The notes under the pieces: model-generated
What the model was told of the DNA's origin: nothing
What the model saw: the letters and a program-made list of their open reading frames with translations, nothing else
The model's database searches: none
Shown here: in pieces, positions 1 through 11,883 of the stretch
Position numbering within the stretch: the first letter of the stretch is position 1
How the letters are laid out: the number at the start of each line of letters is the position of its first letter
Translations under genes and position numbers: made by a program
NCBI RefSeq assembly: GCF_001649575.2
Contig: NC_051446.1
Coordinates: 20,557,433 to 20,621,432 of the forward strand
DNA length: 64,000 nucleotides
From: Kryptolebias marmoratus
Lineage: Eukaryota; Chordata; Actinopteri; Cyprinodontiformes; Rivulidae
Direction: 5' to 3'

Positions 1-762
1 TTAATTTTCTGATATGATGAATTTGAGATTTTCATTTGTTGTCATTTGTAATCATCAAAATTAAACGAAATAAACATTTGAAATATATGAGTTTGTATGT
101 AATGTATGAATATAATATACAAGTTTCACTTTTTCAATGGAATTACTGAAATCAATCTACTTTTTCATGATATTCTAATTTTATGACCAGCGCCTGTATA
201 AGCATCTGTTTTTCCTGGTTGTCCATTATATATCACTTCATTTTGAGTGCTGTACGAAACTTAAATTAACGCAGGAATTCAATTTTCAATTAAAAAGCAA
301 CTTAAAGTTTAAATCTTCTTATTGTCACCATGGGATGAGTTAATATGCAGGTAGGAGGAAAACAAAAAGCATCAGAACGGCTGATGGAATAAGAAAAATC
401 CTTGAACTGGTTTGTTTGACATTGTAGCAGAGTGTTTCTAAAAGCTTGTCCTCAAAGGAGGATTTGAGTCAGCCAAGATATATCTGGCTTTTTTATTTTA
501 AATTGGATGCAACCAACCCTTTTATTAAAGTTTGTGTTGTACAAGACAAAAGACTATTCGGGGAAATAGTTCAACAATTGATGGATAACATGTTTCACAA
601 ATACATTAGTGATTTTATCGTATATGGTTTAAAGTATTGCTCTTTGTTAGTAATTTGTTGTGATTTCTGTTGGGACGTGGTTAAATGGCTCTGATCAGGA
701 CCTCAGGCGGAGATGTATTACAAACAGATCCAATTCTGAAGCAGACATCAACGCTTATGCCA
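1..762. other. dock1 intron sequence, nothing recognised
   Basis: AT-rich DNA upstream of the first recognisable dock1 exon. No exon-like segment, transposon end or long repeat was seen. It is called intronic only because coding exons of the same + strand gene follow downstream. Confidence 0.5.
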
Positions 763-1290
763 GTATCTCAATGGGCTGCAACTGTTAGCGACTCAAAATT
801 GAGAATACTGCAAGAAAATGAGTGTTTGCAACCTGCGAGCCATGCGGCTGCATTTTGCACAGCCAGCTTTTAAAAGTCTTGGTCTATTTTCATGTGCGTG
901 GCTTGCAAAACTGTATTTATAGCCGTGCACATTATTTTGTTACTCACCTCTGCCCACATCGACCCACCCTCGGCTTGATTTGCACCCAGCTTGGCACCTA
1001 TTCCCATAAATATGATTTAATGTGCTGGAGTACACGTTAAAAATTGGCAGATTTGGACCAGTTTTTAGCAGTTATTATTTATCACCGGTGCCGTTTTTAT
1101 ACCTGGACATTCAGGGGCCGTAGCTTTGAATGTTCAAGAGCTCTTATGCAGATGTCAAACTACAGCTTTAGTGCTCTTGAGAAGGGTTAAAGATGCCTGC
1201 AACAACTCTGCAACTATCACGGGTTGAAAAAAATTGGCACAACGTTCTTCAAAAATTCAGGCCACAAGACGGCAGTTCTCCGTAAGTCAT
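763..1290 (+). repeat. dispersed repeat family C, copy 1
   Basis: This block aligns by eye with 4500-4905. Shared segments in the same order include the start TCTCAATGGGCTGCAACT, CTTGC(A/G)AAACTGTATT, CTGCCCACATC followed by ACCCACC, an ACC(A/T)GGACATTCA box, and a run resembling CAACTCTGCAACTA. Target-site duplications and terminal repeats were not found, so the class is unknown. Both copies lie in dock1 introns. Confidence 0.6.
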
Positions 1291-2152
1291 GCAAAAAAAA
1301 CAAAACAGAGAACGCCACAAACACTGAGACAATTTCTCTTTTAGAATGATCTGACAATCTATACCTTTAACGCAGGACAGGAAAGGATTCCAGGTTGTTT
1401 CACATGATGCAACCTTGCCAGTCTGATTTTTTTTTTGTCTAGTTTAAGAAAATTAAAGACCTCTCTAATCCAGTTTTTGTATGTAGGTGGAGCTGCAAAT
1501 TTCCAGGAAATTTAAGGAAAATTCTAGGCTAGTGGTTAAAAACTTCATCACAAAAGACAAGCGCGTGATTTTGATCTTCCTTAAGCATATAGAGCTCATC
1601 TGTCCCACTTCTGTTTTATTTTTTTCTTTTAGCTGAAGTCAGCTCGTCTGCAGCGGGCTGCTGCTGCTGGGGACTGCTTCCCTTTTCTTTTTTACAGGTT
1701 TAATTGTTGCTTGGCCAAGCATTTCCCTCAGTCTAGCCTGAGGTAAAGGGGCGCTTGCTGAGTTAAAAAGGGAGAGGGTGGCGACCTTTCAAATGAGAAA
1801 GAAGCCATCACTTTCCAGGGTCTGATAATAAGGTTATCCGATTAGATCTTTGGCCTCTTGCTTTTTGCTTGAAAAGACTATTAAAATGCAGCAGAGTTCA
1901 TTTGTAAAGGTTCTTTTTCCGGATCTTGTCGGCTGCAGGTTCCAGTAGAAATCGCCAACACCACATGAGTTCCTTTAACTTTAAATATATCTGTATGCTG
2001 AGGAAAAAAAAAATTATCTGTACAGCCAGCTATACACCTGAGTTAGTTAGCCACTTCAGCAAACAACAAATAAGCTCCATTCTTTCTAAAAACAGTAGCT
2101 TTTAAGCTGATATCTTTTTGTTTTTGTGTTCTCTCTCTGTCTGGGATGTCAG
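1291..2152. other. dock1 intron sequence, nothing recognised
   Basis: Intronic sequence between the family C repeat and the first recognised dock1 exon. It has short A and T runs and no feature I can support. Confidence 0.5.
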
Positions 2153-2295
2153 TCGACAGCAGACGAACGGCGGGGATCTCGACCTCCCTCCATGGTGCGC
2201 TCCTTCACCATGCCCTCCTCCCAAAGGCCTCTGTCAGTCGCTTCAGTCACCTCGATTTCCTCTGACAACTCCCCCTCCAGACCTGGCTCCGATGG
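2153..2295 (+). CDS. dock1: dock1 coding exon (fifth from last), Ser-rich tail segment
   Basis: Reading in the frame that continues into the next exon gives MVRSFTMPSSQRPLSVAS and then a Ser/Pro-rich run ending SRPGSDG, which I recognise as the DOCK1 (DOCK180) C-terminal tail after the DHR2 catalytic domain. DOCK1 is a cytoplasmic Rac guanine-nucleotide exchange factor that works with ELMO and CRK in migration, phagocytosis and myoblast fusion. The donor is GATGG|gtaact, leaving two bases of a Gly codon that the next exon completes. The acceptor is less certain: the AG at 2151-2152 keeps the frame open, but an AG at 2158-2159 is an alternative. The first few residues are therefore approximate. 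Upstream exons lie outside the window. Confidence 0.85.
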
Positions 2296-2516
2296 GTAAC
2301 TCACGGTTCACAGAAACACCATAAAATATGCACTATTTAGTTGTATTTATTTGAGCAAAGACTGTTTGCTGCACTGGCAAAAAAGGACAGAGAAGAATTT
2401 CAATTTTTTTTAAAAATGCACCTATCTTTGTTTTCTGCCGTGTCTGAACTGATTTATTTTTTAGCGTTCAGTGAAAATGGAAATTATAATCTACTCCGGT
2501 GCTGTGCTTTCTTCAG
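2296..2516 (+). other. dock1: dock1 intron
   Basis: Short GT-AG intron (gtaact ... cttcag) separating two tail exons. It holds no repeat or other feature I can recognise. Confidence 0.8.
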
Positions 2517-2715
2517 TTTCAACTTAGACACTCTTCTACCAAAGAAGCTGCACACCAAGTCTCAGGACAAACTGGACCGGGACGAGCCTGAAAAGGAACG
2601 CAAAGAGAAGAAGAAGGAGAAGAGGAACAGCAAGCATCAAGAGATCTTTGACAAAGAGATGAAGACAACTGAGATCACTCTGCAGCCGGCAGAAGCTGTC
2701 ATCCTCTCAGAGACG
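2517..2715 (+). CDS. dock1: dock1 coding exon (fourth from last), basic lysine-rich segment
   Basis: The first base completes a Gly codon. The exon then reads through LLPKKLHTKSQDKLDRDEPE, a dense Lys/Glu stretch (KERKEKKKEKRNSKHQEIF) and AVILSET, ending on a codon boundary at ACG|gtagtg. This matches the polybasic part of vertebrate DOCK1. In DOCK180 the C-terminal basic region has been linked to phosphoinositide binding and membrane recruitment; that is family knowledge, not shown here. The acceptor is tttcttcag. The 66 full codons keep phase with both neighbouring exons, so the assignment is firm. Confidence 0.95.
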
Positions 2716-3864
2716 GTAGTGTTGACTTGATGTTTTATTCTCTTTCTGTGTTTTCTCTTCCTGAGCAGTTCTCATTCTCTTACAACCATAGGATCTCATG
2801 TTTTCACAAAGTTGTAACACTTGCTAAAAGTTCTCACTTGAAAATGGAAAGCAGAGAAGATATTAGTGTAAGAGAACTAAGTCACACCGTGTATAAACAT
2901 CAATATGCTAAAAAATATGAATGTATCCTCCTTATATCTTGGCCTTTCCGTGTGTTTTTTCTCTTCAAATGCCGACTTTTTATTTCCCCTCCTTTCTGAT
3001 CTTTTACTCTTTTTGCTATTACTGCCTCCCCACCCCACTATCTGCTGCGCCCACATCCCGTCTCACCACTGCTCTGTCCATTATAACAGAGAGGTATGAC
3101 CGTGCTCTGCATGCCCAGTGGGAATGCTCCCTGGATCGCAGCATAAAGATAAGGCTGGGAATGGGATTGAAGGGAGCCCCCTGGCAGTGGTGGAGCCGTC
3201 TGGCTCATGATGGGGGGGGGGGACCTCATGCCTTAAGGGTCAGGACTAGAGAACCACAGAGTTTCTAATTTGCAGTTACTTTTTAAGGTCTCATCTCTAA
3301 CACAAACATCAAAACACTTTTTTTCACCCCCAAACCTCAATATCAATTACTCTTTTAGGTTTTTTTTTTTTTTTTTTGGGGGGGGGGGAATTACATGCCT
3401 CAATGGAGTGTGTTGTTTTTCAGTGTCTTCCTCATGGCTCGTGTTTGAGTTTGACCAATTACACAATTGTTTGTTAATGTTGCCTACAGTGTAGAATAGC
3501 CCCGAGGACACATCTTTTCATATTCAAATTTCAGCCATAATAAAGTGGGGAAAACACGGTCATGCATGCAAACAATTATTCGCAATCACAAATACTGCAA
3601 CGCGACAAGCACATTTATCCAAATGGCTTTCTCCTTTAGGAATACAAATAGCTGTTTTAGTATGTGTGGATACACACACACACACACACAACAAGCCCAA
3701 AGGAGATGTGAAACTAATTTTCTTCTATTTCATCAGAGTCTCGACTTATTTGCTGCACAGAAAATGTTCCTTTCAGTGCAGTTTTATTGACTTGAATAAT
3801 TTCAGTTTCTTGAACTGCTCCGTAAATACCCGGTCTTTTCTTCTCTCTCTGCACGATCCCACAG
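2716..3864 (+). other. dock1: dock1 intron with homopolymer and CA tracts
   Basis: GT-AG intron (gtagtg ... cccacag). It contains a T-run followed directly by a G-run at about 3360-3388 and a CA dinucleotide repeat at 3672-3691. Open frames here are low-complexity and unlike any known protein. Confidence 0.8.
3672..3691. repeat. (CA)n microsatellite
   Basis: About ten uninterrupted CA units within a dock1 intron. Confidence 0.9.
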
Positions 3865-4045
3865 ATCAGCCCACTGCGGCCTCAGAGACCAAGGAGTCAG
3901 GTTCTCAACCAGATGGTGGGAGACCGTCGCCTCTCGGTGTCTCCTGCACCTTCGTCGGCTTCCATCAACCACTCCTCCCCCTCACAAGGGCCCCCACCCA
4001 TTACCCCGAGGAACAAAAGCTCCTTGAGCCTTCACACTGGTTCTA
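3865..4045 (+). CDS. dock1: dock1 coding exon (third from last)
   Basis: Begins in phase 0 with ISPLRPQRPRSQVLNQMVGD and continues through RRLSVSPAPSS and a Pro-rich GPPPITPRNKSSLSLHTGSS segment. This is the DOCK1 tail between the basic region and the last SH3-binding motifs. The acceptor is cccacag and the donor TCTA|gtaaga. It leaves one base of a codon that the next exon completes (60 codons plus one base). The RxSVSP-type serine sites look like kinase targets, but that is inference only. The join to both neighbours keeps the reading frame. Confidence 0.94.
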
Positions 4046-4177
4046 GTAAGAGCTTATCCTCCATAAAGACGAGTTGTCACTCACTGTAAAGCTTTACAAA
4101 GACAACACAGATTTAGCTTATAGATCTACTTAGGTCTGCTGCAAGAAGGTTTTTTTCCACTAAATGGGTTCCACTGC

Positions 4178-4460
4178 GTGTGGCACAGTGCCACAGTGGT
4201 TAGAGCTGTCGCCTCCCAGCAAGAAGGTTGCAGGATCACTTCCTGACATTTACATGTTCTCCCTGTGCTTACGTGAGTCTACTCCAGATACTCAGGTTTC
4301 CTCCCACAGACCAGAAACATGCATTTTAGGTTCATTGGTAACTTTAAAGTTGTCCCTAGGTGTGAGTGAGAGCATCTCGTTTGTTTCTATGTGTCCTTGT
4401 TATGGACTGGCGACCCGTCCAAGATGTCCCCCGGGTAAATAAAACGGATGGTTGGATAGG
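4178..4460 (+). repeat. tRNA-derived SINE-like fish repeat
   Basis: Starts with GCCACAGTGGTTAGAGCTGT, an A-box-like promoter segment, then a degenerate B-box-like GGTTGCAGGATC. The body carries blocks typical of a common teleost SINE: TTTCCTCCCACAGACC, TTGTCCCTAGGTGTGAGTG, and ATGGACTGGCGACC. The tail is GGATGGTTGGAT. It lies in a dock1 intron. The same family appears reversed near 39025-39258 and as a short fragment near 43017. Confidence 0.75.
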
Positions 4461-4499
4461 TTCCAGTGCTAAACCAAAACCAGAGTTTGCTTAAGGTAT

Positions 4500-4905
4500 T
4501 CTCTCATTGGGCTGGAACTAGTTGGTGACTCAGAATTGCAAGAAACAGGTAAATTTTCTCTTGTAGTCTCACTGAAATCTGAATGTTGCAGATGATTTTT
4601 GAAAATCACAGCCTATTTCCATCTCCACCGCTTGCGAAACTGTATTCTAGGCAATCATTAATATTTTTGGCCTTCTTCTGCCCACATCATACCCACCTCA
4701 GTAAGTATTATATATCACCTGCATGATTTTTAAACCAGGACATTCACTGCTGTAGTTTATATATCTTATAGAAACTAGATTGAGATAAGTTCAAGGGACC
4801 TGTGACAACTCTGTGACTACTCTGGGAGAACATTTTTCTCACAAATTCTTTTGAAGATGTTCAAATTCCATGCGACAGGATGAGGCTCGACTCCAAATCC
4901 TGTGA
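4500..4905 (+). repeat. dispersed repeat family C, copy 2
   Basis: Second copy of the repeat at 763-1290, in the same orientation. It shares TCTCATTGGGCTGGAACT, GACTCAGAATTGCAAGAAA, CTTGCGAAACTGTATT, CTGCCCACATCATACCCACC, AACCAGGACATTCA and TGACAACTCTGTGACTA. It lies downstream of the SINE in the same dock1 intron. Confidence 0.6.
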
Positions 4906-5403
4906 TCTGTGGAGATAAAGCGTGTATCCGCTCTGTGATCCTCTACAAAAATTAAATATACAACAGAGGGAGGATCAAACATTTACTGGAAGAGACGATT
5001 AATGTGGCGTAATGACGTGTTGGTTCTCTGGCTGGGGAAAACCAACTCAGAGCCACGTCTTTATTTTTAAAGAACCAGCTCTAGCGCCAGCCCAGGTCTT
5101 CCACTGGAACCTTTTTAGTAGGAAAAAAACCCCGTAAAAGAATATCCTAATCACACAGTACCAGTCACAGCTGCTTTAAGGTCTGTTTACCACAATTTCA
5201 TAACTTTTCCAGAACGACAAAGGGAGAACAAAGTCTTAATGTCCTTACTGTGTTGAAACATTTTCTATTTTTACTTAGTTTCAGTTACAGGGACTATTTC
5301 AGAAATTGTCCTTGTGGCGTCCTCTGGCTCCGAGCCCTGCTGTTACAGAAACACTGATGTCTTTTGGTGATGAATGTGAGCTGATGAGCACCTTCCTGCG
5401 TAG

Positions 5404-5555
5404 ATCTGGAGCTGAACGGGATGGGCTGCCCTGACAAGAGTGAAATCCCTCCTCCGCTGCCGGTGAAAGGCAGCACAGCGGATTACGGCAACCTGTTCGA
5501 TAATCAAGACCTGACGGGTCCCTCGCCGCCCCCGCCGCCCCCACCACATCAAAGA
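5404..5555 (+). CDS. dock1: dock1 coding exon (second from last), Pro-rich SH3-ligand segment
   Basis: After completing the split codon it reads LELNGM, then EIPPPLPVKGSTADYGNLF and NQDLTGPSPPPPPPPHQR. PPPLPxK is the class of proline motif that the CRK adaptor SH3 domain binds in DOCK180, so this exon helps link Dock1 to CRK/p130Cas signalling (family knowledge). The acceptor is gcgtag; the donor AGA|gtaggt ends on a codon boundary. 152 nt (2 + 50 codons) keeps phase. Confidence 0.95.
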
Positions 5556-7344
5556 GTAGGTGTTTTAATTAGGGCTGAGAGTAACTCCTTAACGATGCAT
5601 GGCACTTGTAATGAAACAAGCGTCCGCTTCTCACACTTGACATTTCGGTCAACCTTCTTCACAATTCCTCCACTCTTGAACATCCGGTCCTAATGTGGGT
5701 GGGTTCTGCAGGATTTTACAATCTAATTTGGGGGTTTTTTTCCAGCTGCTTTGTAATACGTGTCACCGAGGAGTGGAGGCATCAGTCAGTTAGCAGCCTG
5801 TACCTGCTTGTCCACCCTGCTGTTATTTATACTTGCCCTGCCAGCCGGCCTGGTGCTCAGACGTGATTGATTGGATGATTACTTTACCTTTCACATTCAT
5901 CAGAAGCTCTCCAGCTGTTAATCAACAGCTCGTCTCTCCGTGCTCGCCGACTTCCACACAGGCCATCCTCTTGTCTCACCTCGCCTTTCCGTTAACTAAT
6001 CTTATTTGTCCACCGTCACGGACAGGTAGTAAAAACCCACAGACCCACGGACAGGTAGTAAAACAGAGCCTGGGCACTCGGTGTGGCAAAAGACTGACAG
6101 TAAGGAAGTGGGAGCGCATGTTCGGAGACAGAGTTACTGCCACTCTTCATTTACGGTTCTTTATGGAGGCTGAGGTGAGGGCTTTGATGAGCATTACGCC
6201 TCATCTGTTGGCTCTGCTGTGACAGATACGCAGGTAGGGAAAAAAGGACGAACCAGCTGAGGCATTTTCTATCTCGACGGAACAAAAATCCGCTTCCATC
6301 TATCTCAAGAATATTAAAAAAGAAAAATGGAAAAATTTCTACAACCATATGCATAAGTTTTTTTCATAAGTTTTGCGTCACATGGTTATTCTGACAGATT
6401 ATATCTGATCTTGGTGCTGCTCTGACTTCCTGTTTGCGTTAAAAGCAGAGTACTGCAATCTTTGTCATCATAAAAATAAAAAATAAAAATGCAATAAATT
6501 TCGAAATTCCATCCATGATCCACATTTTCTTTAAACTGATTAAAACGTAGGCAGGCGCACAGTTATTTAAGAATACTAACTCACATTTTATTTGAACCAG
6601 GGTGTTTACTTTCTCCTGTGCATTAAATCATCTGTTTCAACAAACAAAACTAACATCAAGCGTATCAGCTCGATGACACGCGTCAGACTACAGCTCCACA
6701 GCTTGTCAGTCTCCAGCAGATCGGCAGAAGTGGTTTTTCGACCCTGATGGTGTTAAGTACAGTAATATCTCTGAAAACTGCTGTTCTGAACTGTCTCCAC
6801 ACAGTCTGACACGTAGCCAAGCTGATAAGTTGCTTTTCCTGCTCGGACTAAATGCAGTGATGGATGGAGTGACAGTGTTGTAATTTATCTTTCAGTCAGG
6901 TCTTTTTCTCTCCGTCTGGGACGCTGAACTCAGTGCAAGGCTTGTTTATTCAAACTGCTTCTTGAAGACAATCAGCTGTGCAACCGGTTTTAAAAAAGCG
7001 CATTTATCCGGTAATTGTAGAATATTATTGTATAAAGCACATTTGCATTTAAAAGTCTTGCAGTTAGATTATATTTTCCAAGCCTGGGCTTTTTTTTTTT
7101 TTTTTAACATCACATACTTTTACAGCTTTTTATACGTTACAACCTATATGCAAATTAATGCAGTCTGGTGTTTTTCTTTTTAAATGTAGCACGGCATCAC
7201 AACTTTCCTAGATATGTCATAACTGAACACTTTTTTTGCAATGTTTTGTCAGTTTCCTGCCCTTTTTTGGTCATTTACATATGAATTCAGACTGCAATAT
7301 TAGGTTCAATAAGAATTCTGCTAAAAGCAAAGACCGAGCTTTCC
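5556..7344 (+). other. dock1: dock1 intron, mostly unremarkable
   Basis: First part of the last dock1 intron. One local duplication is visible: CACGGACAGGTAGTAAAA occurs twice about 30 bp apart (6015-6062). No transposon or exon-like segment was recognised. Confidence 0.7.
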
Positions 7345-7665
7345 TTGGAGAAATTCCTATCACCTGTCATTACAGAGATTTAAACTAAGACGATTTTATT
7401 CTAAAAATGGATGTGGTTCTGGTTGTTTTGGTCAAACTTAAATGACATTATGCACAATCTGATGTGATAGCACTCTGGGTATGTGTTAGGAGTGACACCA
7501 AATTTTAGCTCAGTAACTGTAGAATTGGCTGAGTTATCATAGCCATTTTGGTGTTTGTTAAAATTGCTTAGCTGGTGCAGTCATCTTGAATGGGCTTCAC
7601 TTCAAAAGTTAATTATTTATAAATGTCCGTGCAATGATTACTTTCTGAGTTTCATTAAATCCATC
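7345..7665 (+). repeat. dispersed repeat family A, copy 1
   Basis: Contains ACACCAAATTTTAGCTCAGT, AATTGGCTGAGTTATCATAG, AGCTGGTGCAGTCATCTTGAA and ATGATTACTTTCTGAGTTTC, the ordered blocks that define the family. The 5' part is strongly diverged. It lies in the last dock1 intron, 170 bp before the terminal exon. Confidence 0.75.
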
Positions 7666-7838
7666 TTTTGCAGCTGTCATAAATGTTTATCCTCCCACCA
7701 CCACAGGAAAAGACCTCTCAATTCATTTGATTACAGATTTGAATCTTTTGTTTTTATGTTTAGCAGACTGTCATGTTATTATAAAATGAGAAATAACCAT
7801 GATTTTAAGGTTTCTTTTGTTTGTTTGTCTTTTTGCAG

Positions 7839-7934
7839 CACATTCCACCTCCTCTCCCCAGCAAGACCCCCCCTCCACCTCCTCCCAAGACCACCAGGAA
7901 GCAGGTCTCCATCGATTCAGGAATTGTACAGTGA
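7839..7934 (+). CDS. dock1: dock1 terminal coding exon and stop codon
   Basis: Starts in phase 0 with HIPPPLPSKTPPPPPPKTTR, continues K-Q-V-S-I-D-S-G-I-V-Q and ends in TGA. The PPPLPSK and polyproline run is the last SH3-ligand motif of vertebrate DOCK1, and the ending SGIVQ is characteristic. The acceptor is cttttttgcag. Together the five exons give 256 residues plus stop, with all junctions in phase. The frame choice is settled by the join to the preceding ...PPPHQR exon; an overlapping longer open frame gives only low-complexity protein. Confidence 0.96.
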   Translation, partial: HIPPPLPSKTPPPPPPKTTRKQVSIDSGIVQ

Positions 7935-9206
7935 ACAAAGACACTGACAGTAGGACCAAACAGCACTCTGACAACAAAACAAAAACAACATCAACAGTAA
8001 ACGTTCCCACAGAAGACAAACGGTTGTTTTCACCCACACGTTCCTCGCTCGCTGTCCCAGCTTGACAAGATGAATACCTCACCGCAGCCCACCCCCTCTT
8101 ATCATCTTTAACGCGTTCAGTTATTCTTGTTTTTCCCCCCTTCTGTTTGACAACGATGCTGTCTGAAACACAGCTTCACATACCAATAGTCACTGAGCGT
8201 GTAGATGTCGTCTACGCGCCGCGGACCACCGGCTTTCTAATACTGACCCACTCTCACATTTATAAGAGCAAACGACTCATTAAAGCATTATCCATGTGTC
8301 TTTTAATCATATTCTCACTATGTACAGAGGTATGTATATATGATTTTATTTTATTTCAGGTGTTTTTGTACACTATTTGACCATGACTCTTTTTGTATTA
8401 ACGTATCATTAGATTAAGTGGCATTCATATGAAACAAAAAAGGGCTCGTAGGTTTGAATTGACAACGGATTTTATAGAACTGGGATGTGAGAACCTCTCT
8501 GGTAAAACATGTTTGGAGTGTGCATCCAACTAACTCCCGTTGCATCACCCACACATCATGGTTCTGGCCTTGTCCTTACATGCTGTAACCTTGGATTCCA
8601 ACATTTTGACTGTTTCCGTTTCACTACTGACATGACTTCTGAATAAACTTTAAAATGTACGTATTTAAAAAAAATATAAAGTATGTCTTCCTTATTATCT
8701 CCGCCTTCGGTGCAGGATGCTGGAACCTGATGTTTGTACATTTTCAGGAAAGAAAGAAGGACAATCTGTATGTGTTTTCTTTCTTTAGGTGAGGACTAAA
8801 TAACAAAGCTTCCTGCCTGCTTGATTGACAGCCATTACAGCAGCTTCTTGGTCGTCGGCGCGTAGGAGAGCTGTTTTATCAGGACCAAGGAGTTACAAAC
8901 ATCCAGTATGTTCACAGCTAAAAGCTTCAACCTACAGTAAAACAATTGAGTTTCACCAAAACATGGAAAATGTCAGCTTTTGCTGCTTTTTGCAACCTTC
9001 AGTTCCACTATTGAAATACCTTTTAACCATTTTTTTTCCTCACATTGAAGACAAGTAACATTATATATTTGTAAGTTCAATGTTTTTTATTCCTTTTGGA
9101 TATTGCATATAGTGCACAGCCGCCTTAGATTCAACTGATAAGGTGTGTTATTCTAAATTTCTGTGGAATAACTTGTTATATTTCTAAATAAATTAAAAGC
9201 CCAACC
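7935..9206 (+). other. dock1: dock1 3' UTR and downstream sequence
   Basis: Non-coding sequence after the dock1 stop. Candidate polyadenylation signals AATAAA stand at 8642-8647 and 9187-9192. The actual cleavage site cannot be decided from sequence alone. No other gene was seen. Confidence 0.55.
8642..8647 (+). terminator. dock1: candidate dock1 polyadenylation signal
   Basis: Canonical AATAAA about 700 bp past the dock1 stop. A second AATAAA at 9187 could serve a longer transcript. Confidence 0.4.
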
Positions 9207-9212
9207 TTTTCT

Positions 9213-9486
9213 TGAAGGACTGCATATCACCCGCTGCCTTTCATGCCAGAGTCATGGTCACACTCATCCGTTCCCGCTCAAAGTATGAGTTGGGAATGAC
9301 TCTCAGCTACTACCACACCAAATTTTAGCTCAATGTCTTTGAAATAAACTGCATTACAGCCATTTTTTTTTAGGTGGATTAGCTGTTGCAGCAATCTTGA
9401 ATTGTTATTTTTTTTCTTCTTCCAAGAGTTTCATTAAAATCCATCCAGAGTTCATATTTTACTAATGCTGCAGACAAACAAACATG
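9213..9486 (+). repeat. dispersed repeat family A, copy 2
   Basis: Near-complete core. Begins CTTGAAGGACTGCATATCAC, then CCTTTCATGCCAGAGT, GAATGACTCTCAGCTACTAC, CACACCAAATTTTAGCTCAA, GCAGCAATCTTGAATT, TTTCATTAAAATCCATCC and ends in ACAAACAAACATGG. It lies just downstream of the dock1 polyadenylation candidates. Confidence 0.85.
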
Positions 9487-10786
9487 GTAAATGAGGCTTT
9501 TCTTAAATGTTAACGTGTAACATTTTAGGGATACTATAGAAGGATATCTTTACTATTATGTGAGGACAACACACATTATTTACTTTGATCAGTCTTATAA
9601 TAGAATATATTTCGAGAACTCGTACTTTTGGAGGTTCTTCTTCCATTTCCAGCCGTCATTTTTGCTCTCGTGCCTCAGAGCTGCAGTAAAATTGCTCCCC
9701 TGCACCGTGATTTTCCGAACCACCTGTGCACCCTTGGTAAGTGCGCACACAGGCCTTGTTTTCTGTGTCACCAGAAAACCAGCTTGTGGGACCTTTTTTG
9801 AAGTGTTTGCCCCCGGGTGGCTCAGACTCTGCCGCTCTCCTGTTCTGCTGACACTTTCTGAGTGGGTGTCTGCCGGAGGAAAAATGCTCCAGCTGTAGCC
9901 TCTGTTGTTTTGAAGGTGTTTTTATCTCCAGAAGATTCTGCTTTTTAAAGCTCTTCTCGTCCTAATTAGGAACACTGAGTGACATTTTTTCCCCTGGAGT
10001 TTTTTTTTCTTTGGAAAAGCTGCCATAGGAGACCACTTGTAGTTTATAGGCTCTGTGAACCTATTTTGTTCGACTTGAAAGTGTCTCATGAATATTTCGG
10101 TTGCCGCTGTGATGAAGACGAGCAATCCTGTTTGGTTTCTAACAGTTTAGCTTCAAATAAGCTAAATAATTAAACCAAAGAATTAATTATGTAATTTGTC
10201 TCTATACAGAGTTTCCGAAAGGTGTAGAAGAAATCGAGTTTTTAAGGGAACATTCCTGCAGCGTTTAGACAAACCCAATCTGTTGTCACACGTCTGTAGT
10301 CAAGCAGGAAAACATTTAATTCCATTAATAAACAATGCACTCTTGTTGTGTAGGTATTCACTGCTAATTATTAGTTGGGTCAAGAGTAATGCACTAAAAG
10401 ACCTTCACAAGTAGTCTAGACAATCTTTTTTGTAACAGAATTTACATTGAAGTTTTATTATTCTGCCTAATTTTTTTATCTCTCATGGTTTTTCTTTATT
10501 TCTCTGCCTTTCTTCTTTTCTCCCTCTTCAGTACAGTTGCTTCTGTTCTCTGCTTGCTACAGTTTAGTCAAACATATTGTGAACCAGGTGGATAAAATGG
10601 TACAAAAGGGAACCCAAACCTTTCTCTGAAAGGGGTCAATAGTTGTAAGGCAGAGTATGAAGCCAGTGTATTTGGCCACTGAATCACTAAACAAACGGAC
10701 ATCAGTCACTAAATTTGCTGTTTCTTTTCACTCTTGTTGATTTCCATTCTGGTTAATCGTAATAGAGGATGAAATTAAAGCAGATG
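9487..10786. other. intergenic, nothing recognised
   Basis: AT-rich DNA between dock1 and the LINE fragment. No exon, transposon end or structured repeat was recognised. Confidence 0.5.
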
Positions 10787-11567
10787 CCATCCATCCATCC
10801 ATTTTCTGCCACTTATCCATGGTCTGGTTCCAGAGGCAACAGGTCCAGGAGGGAAACCCAACACCCCGCTACTCAACATCCCTCTCCAGCTCCTCCTGGG
10901 GGATCCCAAGGCATTCCTAGGCCAAAAAGGATTTATTTAAGCCCTTCAGCGAATTCTGGGTCTGCTCCAGGGTCTCCTCCCAGTGGGACATGCCTGGAAA
11001 ACCTCCAAAGGGAGGCGCCCAGAGGCATCCTAATCAGCCTGAACCACCTCAGCTGACTTCTTCTAATCTGGAGGAGCTGCAGCTCTAACTTCTCACCTTA
11101 TCTCTAAGGCTGACCCCGGCCATATTTCAGCTGCTTGTATCTGGGATCTTGTTCTTTTAACCATGATCCATATCTCATGTCAATAGATGAGGGCTGGAAC
11201 AAAGATTGGCAAGTGAGTCGAAAGCTTTGCCTTTCAGCTGTTTCTTCACCATGACAGACCAGAACAACAGCTTCATAACTGCAGAAGAGACCCCAGTCCG
11301 TCGATCCATCTCCTCCATCGTACCATCACTCTTGAACAAGACTCCCAGATACTTGGACTCCTCCTTTTGAGACAGACTCACCTCCAACCTGCTGGGAGCA
11401 TTTTGCTTTTTTCTGGTTGGGAATCATGGCCTCAGACTTGGAGGAGTTGACTCTGATCCCAACTGCTGAAGGTCATGACTTGAAGACACCAACAGATCCA
11501 CATCAGACCCTGAGGTTCCCAAACCTGACACCTTCCTCTCCATGACTACGCCTTGAGATCCTGCAGA
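10787..11567 (-). mobile_element. LINE (non-LTR retrotransposon) 3' fragment
   Basis: On the + strand it begins with (CATC)n, the complement of the ATGGATGG-type 3' tail of a common fish LINE. Read on the minus strand, the segment near 11330-11390 encodes EESKYLGVLFKSDG followed by DRRTGVSSAVMKLL, which matches the region after the reverse-transcriptase domain of these elements. Stops and frame breaks interrupt the rest. It is a truncated, inactive remnant; the clade cannot be settled by eye. Confidence 0.8.
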
Positions 11568-11883
11568 TGCAGTGATGATAAAAAGAAAAGCGCTCTTAAA
11601 AGTAAGCTTTTATGTACCAGAATATAATTTTTAACAAATCAGAATTCTTACCAGGTCTTAAAGTTTTCCACATTCTGTGTAAAAACTTGAATTTTAATGC
11701 CTTTTTAACTGAGAATAGTCTTTTTTTAATTCTAATTGAATGACATTTATACAGGTATTTACAGAAGACGAGTCAAACACGGATCTAAAAGAACAAAAGT
11801 AACAAAAATAAGAGAAAACTGGCTCCCAGAGAGAGACAACAGTGGCTACATCAAACCAGGGATAAAACATTCATGTCTATGGA

